Position numbers and translations under genes: made by a program
Source: an uncultured Thomasclavelia sp.
Lineage (GTDB): Bacteria; Bacillota_I; Bacilli_A; Erysipelotrichales; Coprobacillaceae
Assembly: GCA_910588165.1 (NCBI GenBank)
Contig: CAJUOR010000002.1
Location: forward strand, 1 to 28,867
Length of the DNA: 28,867 bases
Reading direction: 5' to 3'
Notes under the pieces: model-generated
Databases searched by the model: none
What the model was told of the DNA's origin: nothing
Seen by the model: only the letters and a program-made list of their open reading frames with translations
Shown here: piece by piece, positions 14,066 through 23,181 of the stretch
Position numbering within the stretch: position 1 is the stretch's first letter
Layout of the letters: every line of letters starts with the position of its first letter

Positions 14066-14899
14066 CTAGATAATACCTGCGACAGTAATTGTTGAAGTTC
14101 CCGGATGGGTAGTGACACTACCGTCTTTAGCTGTTGTGAATGAAGCTGACGGAACAGTTAAGTTATTGATTGTTAATAAGCCGTTTTCATAAGTGTAGCT
14201 TGTAGCAGGTAGTGTATGACCGTCAACATGAACGACAATATTCATAGGCGCCGGATTGAATGTGTCAGTCAACACAACGTGTGTCGCCGCAATATTGCCG
14301 GTGTTTGTTAGATTAAACGTATAAGTGAGTGTTGAACCTGATGTTACAGGGTCGGGATTCATAGATTTCACAATACTTACAGAAGCATGATTAGCGACTG
14401 TTATGGTATTTGAATCGCTTGTTGTATCGCTAATTAAATCAGCTGTCCAGCTTGCGCTATTGGTGATTGAGCCGTTTAAGCCAAGTGGAGCATAGCGATT
14501 AGGTTTCGCACGATATACGATTATCGCATGAGCGTTCGCAGCCAAGGTTGGAATGGTAAAAATCACCCCGTTTGATATTTGACTAATGTCTAATGAATTA
14601 TCAAGGATACCGTTGATATACAATAAGGCAGGGCCCGTATAAGTCAAAGGAGCATTCGTCAAATTTCTTTTGCCTAAATCATCTGTAATGCGAACATTGG
14701 TCAACGCTACTTGAGAATTGTTGGTAGTGGTTAAAATATAAGTGATGTCACTTGTTTGTCCGTAGACGTTGCTAAGTGAAGTTTTAGAAACAGAGAACGG
14801 ACCTTCCAAAGTAGTTGTCGCTAGGTTAGAAGTTGCGCTTTTTTCGTCACGCCCGGACTGATAGGTGATTGTCGCCTGATTAGTAATTTGAATTGCCAT
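14066..14899 (-). CDS. DUF11-type repeat protein without signal peptide
   Basis: This 277-residue, Thr/Asn/Ser-rich beta protein is built of at least two DUF11-like immunoglobulin-fold modules, one from about residue 35 (FSVSKTSLSNVYGQTSDITYILTTTNN-type) and one from about 168 (VSIVKSMNPDPVTSGSTLTYTFNLTNTGN). The N-terminal MAIQITNQATITYQSG is the usual start of a class of short DUF11 proteins in Clostridium-like bacteria. There is no signal peptide, membrane helix or sorting motif. It is therefore either cytoplasmic, a spore-layer protein made in the mother cell, or exported by an unknown route; this is inference. The ribosome binding site GGAGGAAA is strong and the gene has its own promoter. 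A 109-residue unknown protein follows. Confidence 0.8.
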   Translation of the reverse strand: MAIQITNQATITYQSGRDEKSATSNLATTTLEGPFSVSKTSLSNVYGQTSDITYILTTTNNSQVALTNVRITDDLGKRNLTNAPLTYTGPALLYINGILDNSLDISQISNGVIFTIPTLAANAHAIIVYRAKPNRYAPLGLNGSITNSASWTADLISDTTSDSNTITVANHASVSIVKSMNPDPVTSGSTLTYTFNLTNTGNIAATHVVLTDTFNPAPMNIVVHVDGHTLPATSYTYENGLLTINNLTVPSASFTTAKDGSVTTHPGTSTITVAGII

Positions 14900-14934
14900 A
14901 TAGTTTCCTCCTTTCCGGATTTCTTATCCACTTT

Positions 14935-14963
14935 ATCTTATGCAGTTATTAAAAAAATGTTAA
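14935..14963 (-). promoter_or_regulatory. Promoter of the DUF11-type gene
   Basis: Minus strand: TTAACA (14963-14958) and TAAGAT (14940-14935) are separated by 17 nt. The start codon is 35 nt further on, with GGAGGAAA (14911-14904) upstream of it. The boxes fit SigA; a sporulation sigma factor cannot be excluded. Confidence 0.55.
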
Positions 14964-15134
14964 TTGTTCAAATTTTTATGTTGAAACATAAAGTTTTAAA
15001 ACTTTCTAAGAAGGAAGTTGGCTATTTAACGCATATGAATTGAAAAGATAAGCTTTAGCCTTTTGAAGCTGATGAGAAAAACTTGAATTATTAAGAAATA
15101 ATTGATTACTTTACTCAAATTTTTTCCAAATTTG

Positions 15135-15143
15135 TGGTAGAAT
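15135..15143 (+). promoter_or_regulatory. Extended -10 promoter of the ctp-uvrB-cca-uvrA-hprK-lgt unit
   Basis: TGG followed by TAGAAT (15138-15143) forms an extended -10 with no good -35. The ribosome binding site GAGGTGAG (15153-15160) follows. I see no other clear promoter before lgt, and gene spacings are short or negative, so the whole unit may depend on this site. Confidence 0.5.
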
Positions 15144-15163
15144 AGAAGCATTGAGGTGAGAGT

Positions 15164-16606
15164 ATGGAGAATAAGAATGATATGAATGAAAAACAACCAA
15201 AAAACAAGAAGGTTAAACATATTTTACAATTAGTCGCAATGTTAGGTTTAGGCATTTGGCTAGGCTGTTTTGTACGCTTTAGTTCGACTCATCAACAAGC
15301 CCCACAAGAGAATACGGGGCTAAGTCGTTTTCAGACTGTTTATGATACGATTTCGCAAATGTGGGTGGATACGAATGAAGAACCTGTGGATTTGGAAACA
15401 GCGGCAATCAAAGGCTTTTTAGAAAATATTGGTGATCCACATACAATGTATTTCACAAATGAACAGCTAAATGATTTCACATCTGCGGTTGAAGGTAGTT
15501 TTGCGGGTATTGGTGTAACTTATTCTATGGGTGAAGCAGGTGGCTATGTTTCCAGTGTAATGGAAGGAACACCGGCAAGTGTTGCGGGTATTTTAGCGGG
15601 TGATGTTTTCACCAAGGTTGATGGCAAATCAATTATAGGTATGACAAGTAGTGAAGTGAAGCAATTAGTAACAGGGGACGAAGGTACCAAGGTGACCTTG
15701 ACGATTTTGCGAAACGGTCAGACTTTAGATATTGAGGTTACACGTCAGGTAATTGACAGTAGTGTAACTTATGAAAAACGTGAAAGTGATGGGAAAGTCA
15801 TCGGTTATTTAGACATTAATACATTTGGCAACTTAACTGACCAATCTGTGAAAAAGGCTTTAGATTTCTTTACGGAAAATCAAATCGAAACGATTGTCAT
15901 TGATTTGCGTGATAATACCGGCGGATATTTGAGTTCTGTGCAGGCGATTTTAAGTCTGTTTGTCCAAAAGGATACAGTTTTATTTAGTATGCAAGAGAAA
16001 AACGGACCGGCACAAGAATTTAAGGCATTGAATGATAAGTATTATAGCTTTAAACAAGGTTACATTTTGACAAATGAGGAAACCGCAAGTGCATCAGAAG
16101 TGATGGCAGGAGCTTTAAGTCAGATTTTAGATTATCAATTAGTGGGTAAAACAACTTACGGTAAAGGAACAGCTCAAACGCAGATGATGCTTTCAGATAT
16201 GAGTTCAATTAAATATACGTATGCAAGGTGGTTATTACCTAGCGGAGAATGTATCAATGGTATAGGGATTCAACCTGATATTGAAGTCGAAGCAGTAGCT
16301 TTAAGCGATTTTTATAATATTACTTTAGAAAAAGATGAGGTTTTAAAATATGATATGGTCGGTCAAAGAATAGCTGATATGCAACATATGTTGATAACTT
16401 TAGGCTTTGATACAGGGCGTAGCGATGGTTATTTCGATGCTAAGACCAAAGATGCTTTAATGGCATTTGAAAATGAGCATCGCTTAGAGGTAGATGGACT
16501 TTATAACAAGCAAGATAATGATGAGTTAATCAGCGCTTTAATTAATTACTTTGCTGATCCTAGTCACGATGCGTGTTACCAAAAAGTATTAGAGGAAATG
16601 AGATGA
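15164..16606 (+). CDS. S41 carboxyl-terminal processing protease with PDZ and peptidoglycan-binding domains
   Basis: This is a CtpA/CtpB-type serine protease anchored in the membrane and acting outside it. A short cytoplasmic N-terminus is followed by one membrane helix (about 20-37). A PDZ domain (about 95-170, with the GIGVTYSM loop) and the S41 core come next, then a C-terminal PG_binding_1-type domain (about 392-455, QHMLITLGFDTGRSDGYFDAKTKDALMAFE). The catalytic residues are S311 in TASASEVMAGAL and K334 in TTYGKGTAQ, with Q338 on the same helix face. The length of 480 is normal. In B. subtilis a ctp gene also lies near uvrBA. Substrates are unknown; wall-associated or signalling proteins are typical of the family. 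Confidence 0.93.
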   Translation: MENKNDMNEKQPKNKKVKHILQLVAMLGLGIWLGCFVRFSSTHQQAPQENTGLSRFQTVYDTISQMWVDTNEEPVDLETAAIKGFLENIGDPHTMYFTNEQLNDFTSAVEGSFAGIGVTYSMGEAGGYVSSVMEGTPASVAGILAGDVFTKVDGKSIIGMTSSEVKQLVTGDEGTKVTLTILRNGQTLDIEVTRQVIDSSVTYEKRESDGKVIGYLDINTFGNLTDQSVKKALDFFTENQIETIVIDLRDNTGGYLSSVQAILSLFVQKDTVLFSMQEKNGPAQEFKALNDKYYSFKQGYILTNEETASASEVMAGALSQILDYQLVGKTTYGKGTAQTQMMLSDMSSIKYTYARWLLPSGECINGIGIQPDIEVEAVALSDFYNITLEKDEVLKYDMVGQRIADMQHMLITLGFDTGRSDGYFDAKTKDALMAFENEHRLEVDGLYNKQDNDELISALINYFADPSHDACYQKVLEEMR

Positions 16607-16610
16607 TGGC

Positions 16611-18587
16611 ATGAAATTTGAATTAGTATCTAAATACCAACCGACAGGTGATCAGCCTGTGGCGATTGAAACGCTTGTTGCCGGGATTAACGCAGGTAAA
16701 AAGGAGCAAGTGCTTTTAGGAGGAACCGGAACGGGAAAGACTTTTACGGTTTCTAACGTAATTGCTAAGGTCAATAAACCAACCCTTGTTCTTTCTCACA
16801 ATAAGACTTTAGCCGGACAGCTCTATTCCGAATTAAAGGAATTTTTCCCCAATAACCGTGTGGAATATTTTGTGTCAAACTTCGATTTTTATCAACCCGA
16901 AGCCTATATTCCCGGAAGTGATACGTATATTGATAAATCTACTAAGACAAACTATGAAATAGAGATGTTGCGAAGCTCCGCCATGAATTCTTTGCTAGAT
17001 AGAGAAGATGTCATTGTCGTTGCTTCTGTAGCCTCTATATACGGTTTAGGAAATCCGGATAAATACCGTGAAATGATTTTTGCGGTGCGTGTCGGGCAGA
17101 TTTTAGATCGTAAAGAATTATTGACTTATTTAGTTGATCGCCAATATCATCGCAATGATTTGGAACAGACCAAAGGAACGTTTAGAGTACGTGGGGATAC
17201 GATTGAAATTGTGCCGGGGCATACGGATTCATGGTTAATTCGTATCGAGTTGTTTGGTGATGAAGTTGAAAGAATTACCGAGGTCGATCCTTTGAACGGG
17301 CATATTTTAAATGCCTATTCACAATATACCATCTATCCTGCCACCGGCTATGTTACTACTAAGGAACAAATGGATATTGCCGCCAACAACATTGAAAAAG
17401 AATTAGAGGAACGTTTAGAGTTTTTCTTGGCAGAAAATAAACTCTTAGAACATCAGCGCTTGGAACAAAGAACACGCCACGATATTGAGATGCTGCGTGA
17501 AGTCGGTATGTGTCCGGGGATAGAGAATTATTCTATGCACATTGACGGTCGAGCACGTGGCGAAAGACCTTATACTTTGATAGATTATTTCCCAAAAGAT
17601 TTCTTATTGGTAGTAGATGAATCCCATGTTATGCTACCACAGGTACGAGGAATGTATAATGGTGATAGATCAAGAAAAGAAACGCTAGTAGAGTACGGCT
17701 TTCGTTTGCCAAGTGCCTTAGATAACCGCCCTTTACAATTTAATGAATTTGAAAATATTCTTCATCAGGCGATTTATGTTTCCGCCACACCGGGCGATTA
17801 CGAATTAGAGCGTGTTCATGGTGATGTTGTGCAACAGATTATTCGTCCAACCGGACTTTTGGATCCGTTGATTGAAGTTCGTTCTTCTAAAGGACAAATT
17901 GATGATTTAATCAGTGAAATTTATGAGCGTCAAAAGAAAAACGAGCGTGTTTTAATCACAACGCTAACCATTCGTATGGCTGAAGATTTAACCGGTTATT
18001 TAAAAGAGTTAGGTATTAAAGTTGCCTATTTACATACTGAAACAAAAACCTTGGAGAGAACGGAAATTCTTCGGGATTTGCGTTTAGGAAAATACGATGT
18101 CTTAGTCGGTATTAACTTACTAAGAGAAGGGTTGGATTTACCGGAGGTTTCTTTAGTCGCAATTTTAGATGCCGACAAGGAAGGTTTCTTAAGAAATTAT
18201 CGTTCTTTAATTCAGACCATCGGACGTGCTGCCCGTAATGCCAGTGGGCAAGTTATCATGTATGCCGATAAAATGACTGATTCAATGGAAAGAGCGATTG
18301 AAGAAACTAAAAGACGCCGTGCTATTCAAGATGAATATAACCAAGTTCATGGGATTATTCCGCAAACGATTCAAAAAGAAATCCGTGAGGCTATTCACGG
18401 TAAAGAAACCATGGACAACGTCAGCGATTTAGTGAAGAAAGGTAAGAAAGCACCGAAGAAAGCTAAGAAACAGCTGATTGCGGATTTAGAAAAAGAGATG
18501 AAAGCAGCTGCCAAAGCGCTTGATTTTGAAAGAGCGATGGAGCTTCGTGATATGATTATTGAATTACGTGGAGAAAATGATAATTAA
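16611..18587 (+). CDS. uvrB: Excinuclease ABC subunit B
   Basis: UvrB is the DNA-loading helicase-like subunit of nucleotide excision repair. It receives damaged DNA from UvrA and recruits UvrC. Walker A is GGTGTGKT (37-44, K43), the beta-hairpin region begins YQPEAYIPGSDTYIDKS, the DEAD-type box is DESH (336-339), and SATPGDYE and the helicase motif VI region QTIGRAARN follow. The C-terminal UVR domain (about 618-653, LEKEMKAAAKALDFERAMELRD) contacts UvrC. The length of 658 is normal. It starts 4 nt after the protease stop. No LexA/SOS box was noticed, although the coding sequence lies in a long operon. Confidence 0.97.
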   Translation: MKFELVSKYQPTGDQPVAIETLVAGINAGKKEQVLLGGTGTGKTFTVSNVIAKVNKPTLVLSHNKTLAGQLYSELKEFFPNNRVEYFVSNFDFYQPEAYIPGSDTYIDKSTKTNYEIEMLRSSAMNSLLDREDVIVVASVASIYGLGNPDKYREMIFAVRVGQILDRKELLTYLVDRQYHRNDLEQTKGTFRVRGDTIEIVPGHTDSWLIRIELFGDEVERITEVDPLNGHILNAYSQYTIYPATGYVTTKEQMDIAANNIEKELEERLEFFLAENKLLEHQRLEQRTRHDIEMLREVGMCPGIENYSMHIDGRARGERPYTLIDYFPKDFLLVVDESHVMLPQVRGMYNGDRSRKETLVEYGFRLPSALDNRPLQFNEFENILHQAIYVSATPGDYELERVHGDVVQQIIRPTGLLDPLIEVRSSKGQIDDLISEIYERQKKNERVLITTLTIRMAEDLTGYLKELGIKVAYLHTETKTLERTEILRDLRLGKYDVLVGINLLREGLDLPEVSLVAILDADKEGFLRNYRSLIQTIGRAARNASGQVIMYADKMTDSMERAIEETKRRRAIQDEYNQVHGIIPQTIQKEIREAIHGKETMDNVSDLVKKGKKAPKKAKKQLIADLEKEMKAAAKALDFERAMELRDMIIELRGENDN

Positions 18588-18601
18588 AGGAGTTTAGATC
18601 A

Positions 18602-19981
18602 ATGGAACTTAGAGAGGCTTGCAGTCCACAATTAAATCAAGTGATTGAAACGCTCGCCTCTTTGGGTGCTAAGGTCTATTTTGTAGGAGGGTGTGTCCGA
18701 GATGCCCTTTTAGGATTACCTATTAAAGATTTCGATATTGAAATCTATCATTTGAATGCCAAGCAACTGGAAGATTGCCTAAGTCAGTTTGGGCATTGTT
18801 GCTTGATGGGAAAAAGTTTTGGAGTCTATAAAATTTATGAGATACCCGAAGCAGATTTCACTTTGCCTAGAAAAGAAAAGAAGATAGCCGAAGGGCATCA
18901 AGGGTTTGAGATAGAAATAGATATTGATGCGTCGATTGCCACAGCCGCAAAGCGTCGTGACTTGACTGTCAATGCGATTTATTACGATGCTTTAAATCAT
19001 ACCTATCTCGATCCGTATCATGGCATTGAAGATTTGAAAAAAGGTATTTTAAGAGTCGTAGATTCACAGCACTTTGCAGAGGATCCTTTAAGAGTGTTAA
19101 GACTAGCTCAGTTTTTAAGTCGCTTAGACTTTGAAGTAGATAAGCAAAGTCAAGCGATTTGTCATAGGCTTGTCCAAGAAAAAGCGTTAGAAACTTTAAG
19201 CAAGGAGCGAATTGCTCAAGAGTATGATAAAATGTTATTAGGTAAGAAACCTTCTAAAGGGTTGACCTTCCTAATGGATATTCATGCTTTGCCAAATATT
19301 TTTGAACAGTTGGCACAAACACATCAACGAGCTGATTATCACCCGGAAGGTAGTGCTTGGATACATACGCTTTGTGTGGTAGATGAAGCAAGTCTTGTCA
19401 AAGACCAAACAGACAATCCACTGGGCTTTATGTATAGCGCTTTGTTGCATGACATCGGAAAGCCACTGACAACTGATGCATTTGGGCATGCCTATCGTCA
19501 TGATGAAGTCGGGAGTGCTATGGTTAAAGATGTCTTGAGCCAAATCACTAATCGCAAGGATTTTATCCCTTATTGTGAAGTGATGGTTGCTTGCCATATG
19601 AAGTTAATGATTTACGCAAGAAACAAGGCGAAAGATAAAACTTTTTTAAAACTCTTATGGAAAATAGATGGAAAAACGACATTAAATGACTTATACTATT
19701 TAACACGTTGTGATAGTTTAGGTAGAGGTATTGACAGCACCTTGTCCTTACAAGCACTAGGTACCTATTTAAAAGATAAGGTAGAAAGGCTTGGTTCAAA
19801 AGCGCCATTGCCATTAGTTAGTGGTAAAGACTTATTGGCACTTGGTGAGCTACCCGGACCAAATATGAAAGCACGTTTAAATGAAGCATATTTATTGCAG
19901 TTAAGTGGGTTAGATAAAACGACAATTTTAAAACAGTTAAGAAAGGGGATAAAAGATGGAACAAGAAAACCTCGTCATTAA
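18602..19981 (+). CDS. cca: CCA-adding-type tRNA nucleotidyltransferase with HD domain
   Basis: This class II nucleotidyltransferase probably adds or repairs the 3' CCA end of tRNA. The head domain has VGGCVRDALLG (28-38) and the metal site DFDIE (D43, D45), then RRDLTVNAIYYD and the AEDPLRVLRLAQFLSRLDF neck motif. The C-terminal half carries an HD phosphohydrolase domain with SALLHDIGKP (H283-D284), unlike the shorter Cca of B. subtilis. At 459 residues it is of the HD-containing bacterial type. The symbol cca is by family; a poly(A) polymerase role cannot be excluded by eye. It lies between uvrB (14-nt gap) and uvrA (26-nt overlap). Confidence 0.88.
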   Translation: MELREACSPQLNQVIETLASLGAKVYFVGGCVRDALLGLPIKDFDIEIYHLNAKQLEDCLSQFGHCCLMGKSFGVYKIYEIPEADFTLPRKEKKIAEGHQGFEIEIDIDASIATAAKRRDLTVNAIYYDALNHTYLDPYHGIEDLKKGILRVVDSQHFAEDPLRVLRLAQFLSRLDFEVDKQSQAICHRLVQEKALETLSKERIAQEYDKMLLGKKPSKGLTFLMDIHALPNIFEQLAQTHQRADYHPEGSAWIHTLCVVDEASLVKDQTDNPLGFMYSALLHDIGKPLTTDAFGHAYRHDEVGSAMVKDVLSQITNRKDFIPYCEVMVACHMKLMIYARNKAKDKTFLKLLWKIDGKTTLNDLYYLTRCDSLGRGIDSTLSLQALGTYLKDKVERLGSKAPLPLVSGKDLLALGELPGPNMKARLNEAYLLQLSGLDKTTILKQLRKGIKDGTRKPRH

Positions 19982-22790
19982 AGGCGCTCGTGTGAATAAT
20001 TTGAAAAATGTAGATTTAACGATTCCGCGAGGTAAGTTAGTGATTATGACCGGACTTTCAGGCTCAGGCAAAACGTCTTTGGCATTTGATACGATTTATG
20101 CTGAGGGGCAACGACGTTATGTGGAATCATTAAGCTCTTATGCTCGCCAATTTTTAGGTAATATGGAAAAACCTGATGTCGATAGTATCGAAGGGTTAAG
20201 TCCGGCGATTGCCATTGACCAGAAAACGACAAGTCACAATCCACGTTCAACAGTCGGAACAGTGACAGAGATTTATGATTATTTGCGTTTGTTATATGCA
20301 AGGGTAGGTGTGGCTTATTGTCCTGAACACAATATGCCTATCCAATCGCAAACGATTAAACAAATGTGTGATATTATTGATGAATACGAAGACGGTACAC
20401 GCCTTCAAGTGTTAGCACCTTTGGTGAAACATAAAAAAGGGACACACAAAGACTTATTGGAAAGTCTTTTAAAGGACGGTTATGTCAGAGTCAGAATAGA
20501 CGGAGATGTTCGCTTATTAGAAGAAGAAATCAACTTAGATAAAAATCAACGTCATGATATTGAAGTTGTGGTAGATAGAATTATTAAGCGTGATGGTGAG
20601 CATTCACGTTTAGCCGATTCTTTAGAAACGGCAACTAAGTTAGCTGATGGCGAAGTAGTTGTTCAGAACTTAAATCTTAACGAAGAAACACTATTTTCGG
20701 AAAACCACGCCTGCAAGATTTGTGGTTTCTCGGTTCCTAAGCTAGAACCACGCTTATTTTCCTTCAACTCACCATTAGGTGCGTGTCCTGATTGTAATGG
20801 GTTAGGGATTAAGAATGAAGTGGATATTGATTTGTTGATTCCGGATTTTGAGTTAAGTATCAATCAAGGTGGGATTCGCTTCTTTAAAACATCTGTCGGC
20901 ACAGATCGTATCGAATGGCAAAGATTCCAAATTTTATGTAACGCTTATAAGATTGATATGGATAAACCTTTAAAGAATTTTACCAAAAAAGAAATGCGTA
21001 TTATTTTAGAGGGTTCAGATCGTCCTATCAGCTATGAAATTGTTTCAAGCTCAGGGAATGTCAATCGGACAACTAAATATATTGAGGGTGTTAAAACGCT
21101 TATCGAAAGAAGATATCAAGAAACAAGCTCGAGCTGGTCAAAAGAATGGTATGCTTCATTTATGGCCGAACACGTATGTCCAACTTGTCAGGGCAAACGT
21201 TTAAATGATCAAGTTTTAAGCGTGCGTGTCGGTGGCTTAAATATTGCACAGTTAACTGATTTATCTATTGAAAAGGCCTTAACCTTCTTTAATGAATTAC
21301 AATTAACTGAAATGCAACAAAAGATTGCCGAACTGATTTTAAAAGAAATCAAAGACCGTTTAGGCTTCTTGGTCAATGTCGGTTTAGGATATTTAACTTT
21401 GTCAAGAAAAGCCGGTGGTTTATCAGGTGGTGAAGCTCAGCGTATTCGTTTAGCAACACAGATTGGTTCACGCTTAACAGGTGTTTTATATGTCTTAGAT
21501 GAGCCTTCAATTGGGCTTCACCAAAGAGATAATGATAAATTGATTAAAACCTTGCAGTCTATTCGTGATTTAGGCAACAGTGTACTAGTCGTTGAACACG
21601 ATGAAGATACGATGAGAGCTTCTGATTATATTGTGGATATCGGACCGGGAGCCGGCGTTCATGGTGGAACTGTTGTGGCACAGGGAACACCAGAGCAACT
21701 TGCTCTAGATCCAAATTCCATTACAGGACAGTATTTATCAGGTAAACGCACAATTGCCGTACCTGAAAAGCGTCGTAAAGGTAACGGCTTGTATTTAGAA
21801 GTTAAAGGTGCTAAAGCCAATAACTTAAAAAATATCAATGTGAAATTCCCATTAGGCACGATGACAATTGTGACGGGGGTTTCCGGTAGTGGAAAATCTT
21901 CATTAGTCAACGAGGTTTTATATAAAGCAATTGCCACTAAACTTTATAAATCAAAAGAAAAACCGGGACCTCATAAAGAGATTAAGGGTTTAGACAATAT
22001 CGATAAAGTTATTAGTGTTTCCCAAGATCCGATTGGACGAACACCACGTTCTAATCCGGCGACTTATACGGGAGTTTTCGATGACATACGTGAGTTGTTT
22101 GCGTCTACTAAAGAAGCGAAGATGCGAGGCTATGACCGAGGACGTTTTTCGTTTAATGTCAAAGGCGGAAGATGCGAGGCTTGTCAGGGCGATGGTGTCA
22201 AGCGAATTTCAATGCATTTCTTACCTGATGTGTTTGTGCCTTGTGAGGAATGTCATGGTAAACGTTATAATGAAGAAACTTTAGCTGTAACTTATCGAGA
22301 TAAAAATATCTTTGATGTCTTAGATATGACCGTTGAAGATGCTGTTGACTTTTTCTCTAATATTCCAAGAATTCAAAGCAAAATGCAAACTTTAAAAGAT
22401 GTCGGTTTAGGTTATATTAAGTTAGGGCAAAGTGCTACAACTTTATCGGGTGGAGAAGCTCAACGTGTTAAATTAGCCAGTGAGCTTCAAAAGAAGGCTA
22501 CCGGTAAAACTGTTTACATCTTAGATGAACCGACAACCGGATTACATAGTTATGACGTATCTATTTTGATTTCGGTTTTACAGCGTATTGTGGATAATGG
22601 CGATACAGTTATTATTATCGAACATAATTTAGATATGATTAAAGTTGCTGACCACATCATTGACTTAGGACCTGAAGGGGGCGACAATGGCGGAACGATT
22701 GTTGTTGCGGGAACTCCGGAAAAAGTCGCTGCTTGCAAGGAAAGTCACACAGGTCAATTCTTGGCTAAGATGTTGAAAGATGGACATTAA
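19956..22790 (+). CDS. uvrA: Excinuclease ABC subunit A
   Basis: UvrA is the damage-recognising ATPase dimer of nucleotide excision repair. The two ABC modules are clear: Walker A GLSGSGKTS (33-41) and GVSGSGKSS (641-649), each with an LSGGEAQR signature. Zinc sites are C253-x2-C256 with C277-x2-C280, and C740-x2-C743 with C763-x2-C766. The length of 944 is normal. Translation starts inside the end of the cca gene (26-nt overlap), with GAAAGGGG at 19941-19948, so the two are coupled. A small membrane-protein gene overlaps its 3' end. Confidence 0.97.
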   Translation: MEQENLVIKGARVNNLKNVDLTIPRGKLVIMTGLSGSGKTSLAFDTIYAEGQRRYVESLSSYARQFLGNMEKPDVDSIEGLSPAIAIDQKTTSHNPRSTVGTVTEIYDYLRLLYARVGVAYCPEHNMPIQSQTIKQMCDIIDEYEDGTRLQVLAPLVKHKKGTHKDLLESLLKDGYVRVRIDGDVRLLEEEINLDKNQRHDIEVVVDRIIKRDGEHSRLADSLETATKLADGEVVVQNLNLNEETLFSENHACKICGFSVPKLEPRLFSFNSPLGACPDCNGLGIKNEVDIDLLIPDFELSINQGGIRFFKTSVGTDRIEWQRFQILCNAYKIDMDKPLKNFTKKEMRIILEGSDRPISYEIVSSSGNVNRTTKYIEGVKTLIERRYQETSSSWSKEWYASFMAEHVCPTCQGKRLNDQVLSVRVGGLNIAQLTDLSIEKALTFFNELQLTEMQQKIAELILKEIKDRLGFLVNVGLGYLTLSRKAGGLSGGEAQRIRLATQIGSRLTGVLYVLDEPSIGLHQRDNDKLIKTLQSIRDLGNSVLVVEHDEDTMRASDYIVDIGPGAGVHGGTVVAQGTPEQLALDPNSITGQYLSGKRTIAVPEKRRKGNGLYLEVKGAKANNLKNINVKFPLGTMTIVTGVSGSGKSSLVNEVLYKAIATKLYKSKEKPGPHKEIKGLDNIDKVISVSQDPIGRTPRSNPATYTGVFDDIRELFASTKEAKMRGYDRGRFSFNVKGGRCEACQGDGVKRISMHFLPDVFVPCEECHGKRYNEETLAVTYRDKNIFDVLDMTVEDAVDFFSNIPRIQSKMQTLKDVGLGYIKLGQSATTLSGGEAQRVKLASELQKKATGKTVYILDEPTTGLHSYDVSILISVLQRIVDNGDTVIIIEHNLDMIKVADHIIDLGPEGGDNGGTIVVAGTPEKVAACKESHTGQFLAKMLKDGH

Positions 22791-23181
22791 ATATATTTCG
22801 CCACGTTACCTTTTATTAAGGTTCGTTGCAAGTTTAACCGTTCTTTTAGCCTTATCTAATACCGATATAGGCTTTAGAACTTTAGAAATACGTCAGATTT
22901 TTATCTTTACACTTTTAGAAATTGCTTTTTTTGCCATATTGATGATGCTTTTTTACATGATAATGGTACAATATCTATTAGATAAAGAAAAAATAGCTTT
23001 AATGCAAGCTTTGGGATACCGTTTGGGAGCCTACTTAGTAAGTGGATTAAGTTTTTGGCTAACTTCATTTATATTTAAACAAAAGATTATTTGGATATTG
23101 TGGTTGATCATGGAAATAGGCACCAAATTGACACAATGGTTATTTGCGCCAAAACAAAGGAGGAATCAGCATGGCAGATAG
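22780..23181 (+). CDS. Small integral membrane protein of unknown function
   Basis: This is a 133-residue protein with four hydrophobic segments (roughly 10-27, 37-64, 78-97 and 101-120), basic ends and a likely N-in/C-in topology. The start overlaps the uvrA stop by 11 nt and has a weak ribosome binding site, so translation probably depends on uvrA. Its end overlaps hprK by 11 nt. It is not recognised. In B. subtilis a small membrane protein (YvlD) also lies between uvrA and hprK, but I see no shared motif, so that comparison is positional only. Confidence 0.65.
   Translation: MDIKYISPRYLLLRFVASLTVLLALSNTDIGFRTLEIRQIFIFTLLEIAFFAILMMLFYMIMVQYLLDKEKIALMQALGYRLGAYLVSGLSFWLTSFIFKQKIIWILWLIMEIGTKLTQWLFAPKQRRNQHGR

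Noticed and set aside
22118..22181. 14-nt direct repeat GAAGATGCGAGGCT at 22118 and 22168 in uvrA
   Set aside because: The two copies are read in different frames and both encode conserved UvrA residues, so the match is probably chance.
23144..23170. TTG 23144 as start of hprK
   Set aside because: It lies upstream of the AAAGGAGG site that serves ATG 23171, and the shorter protein matches the family length.
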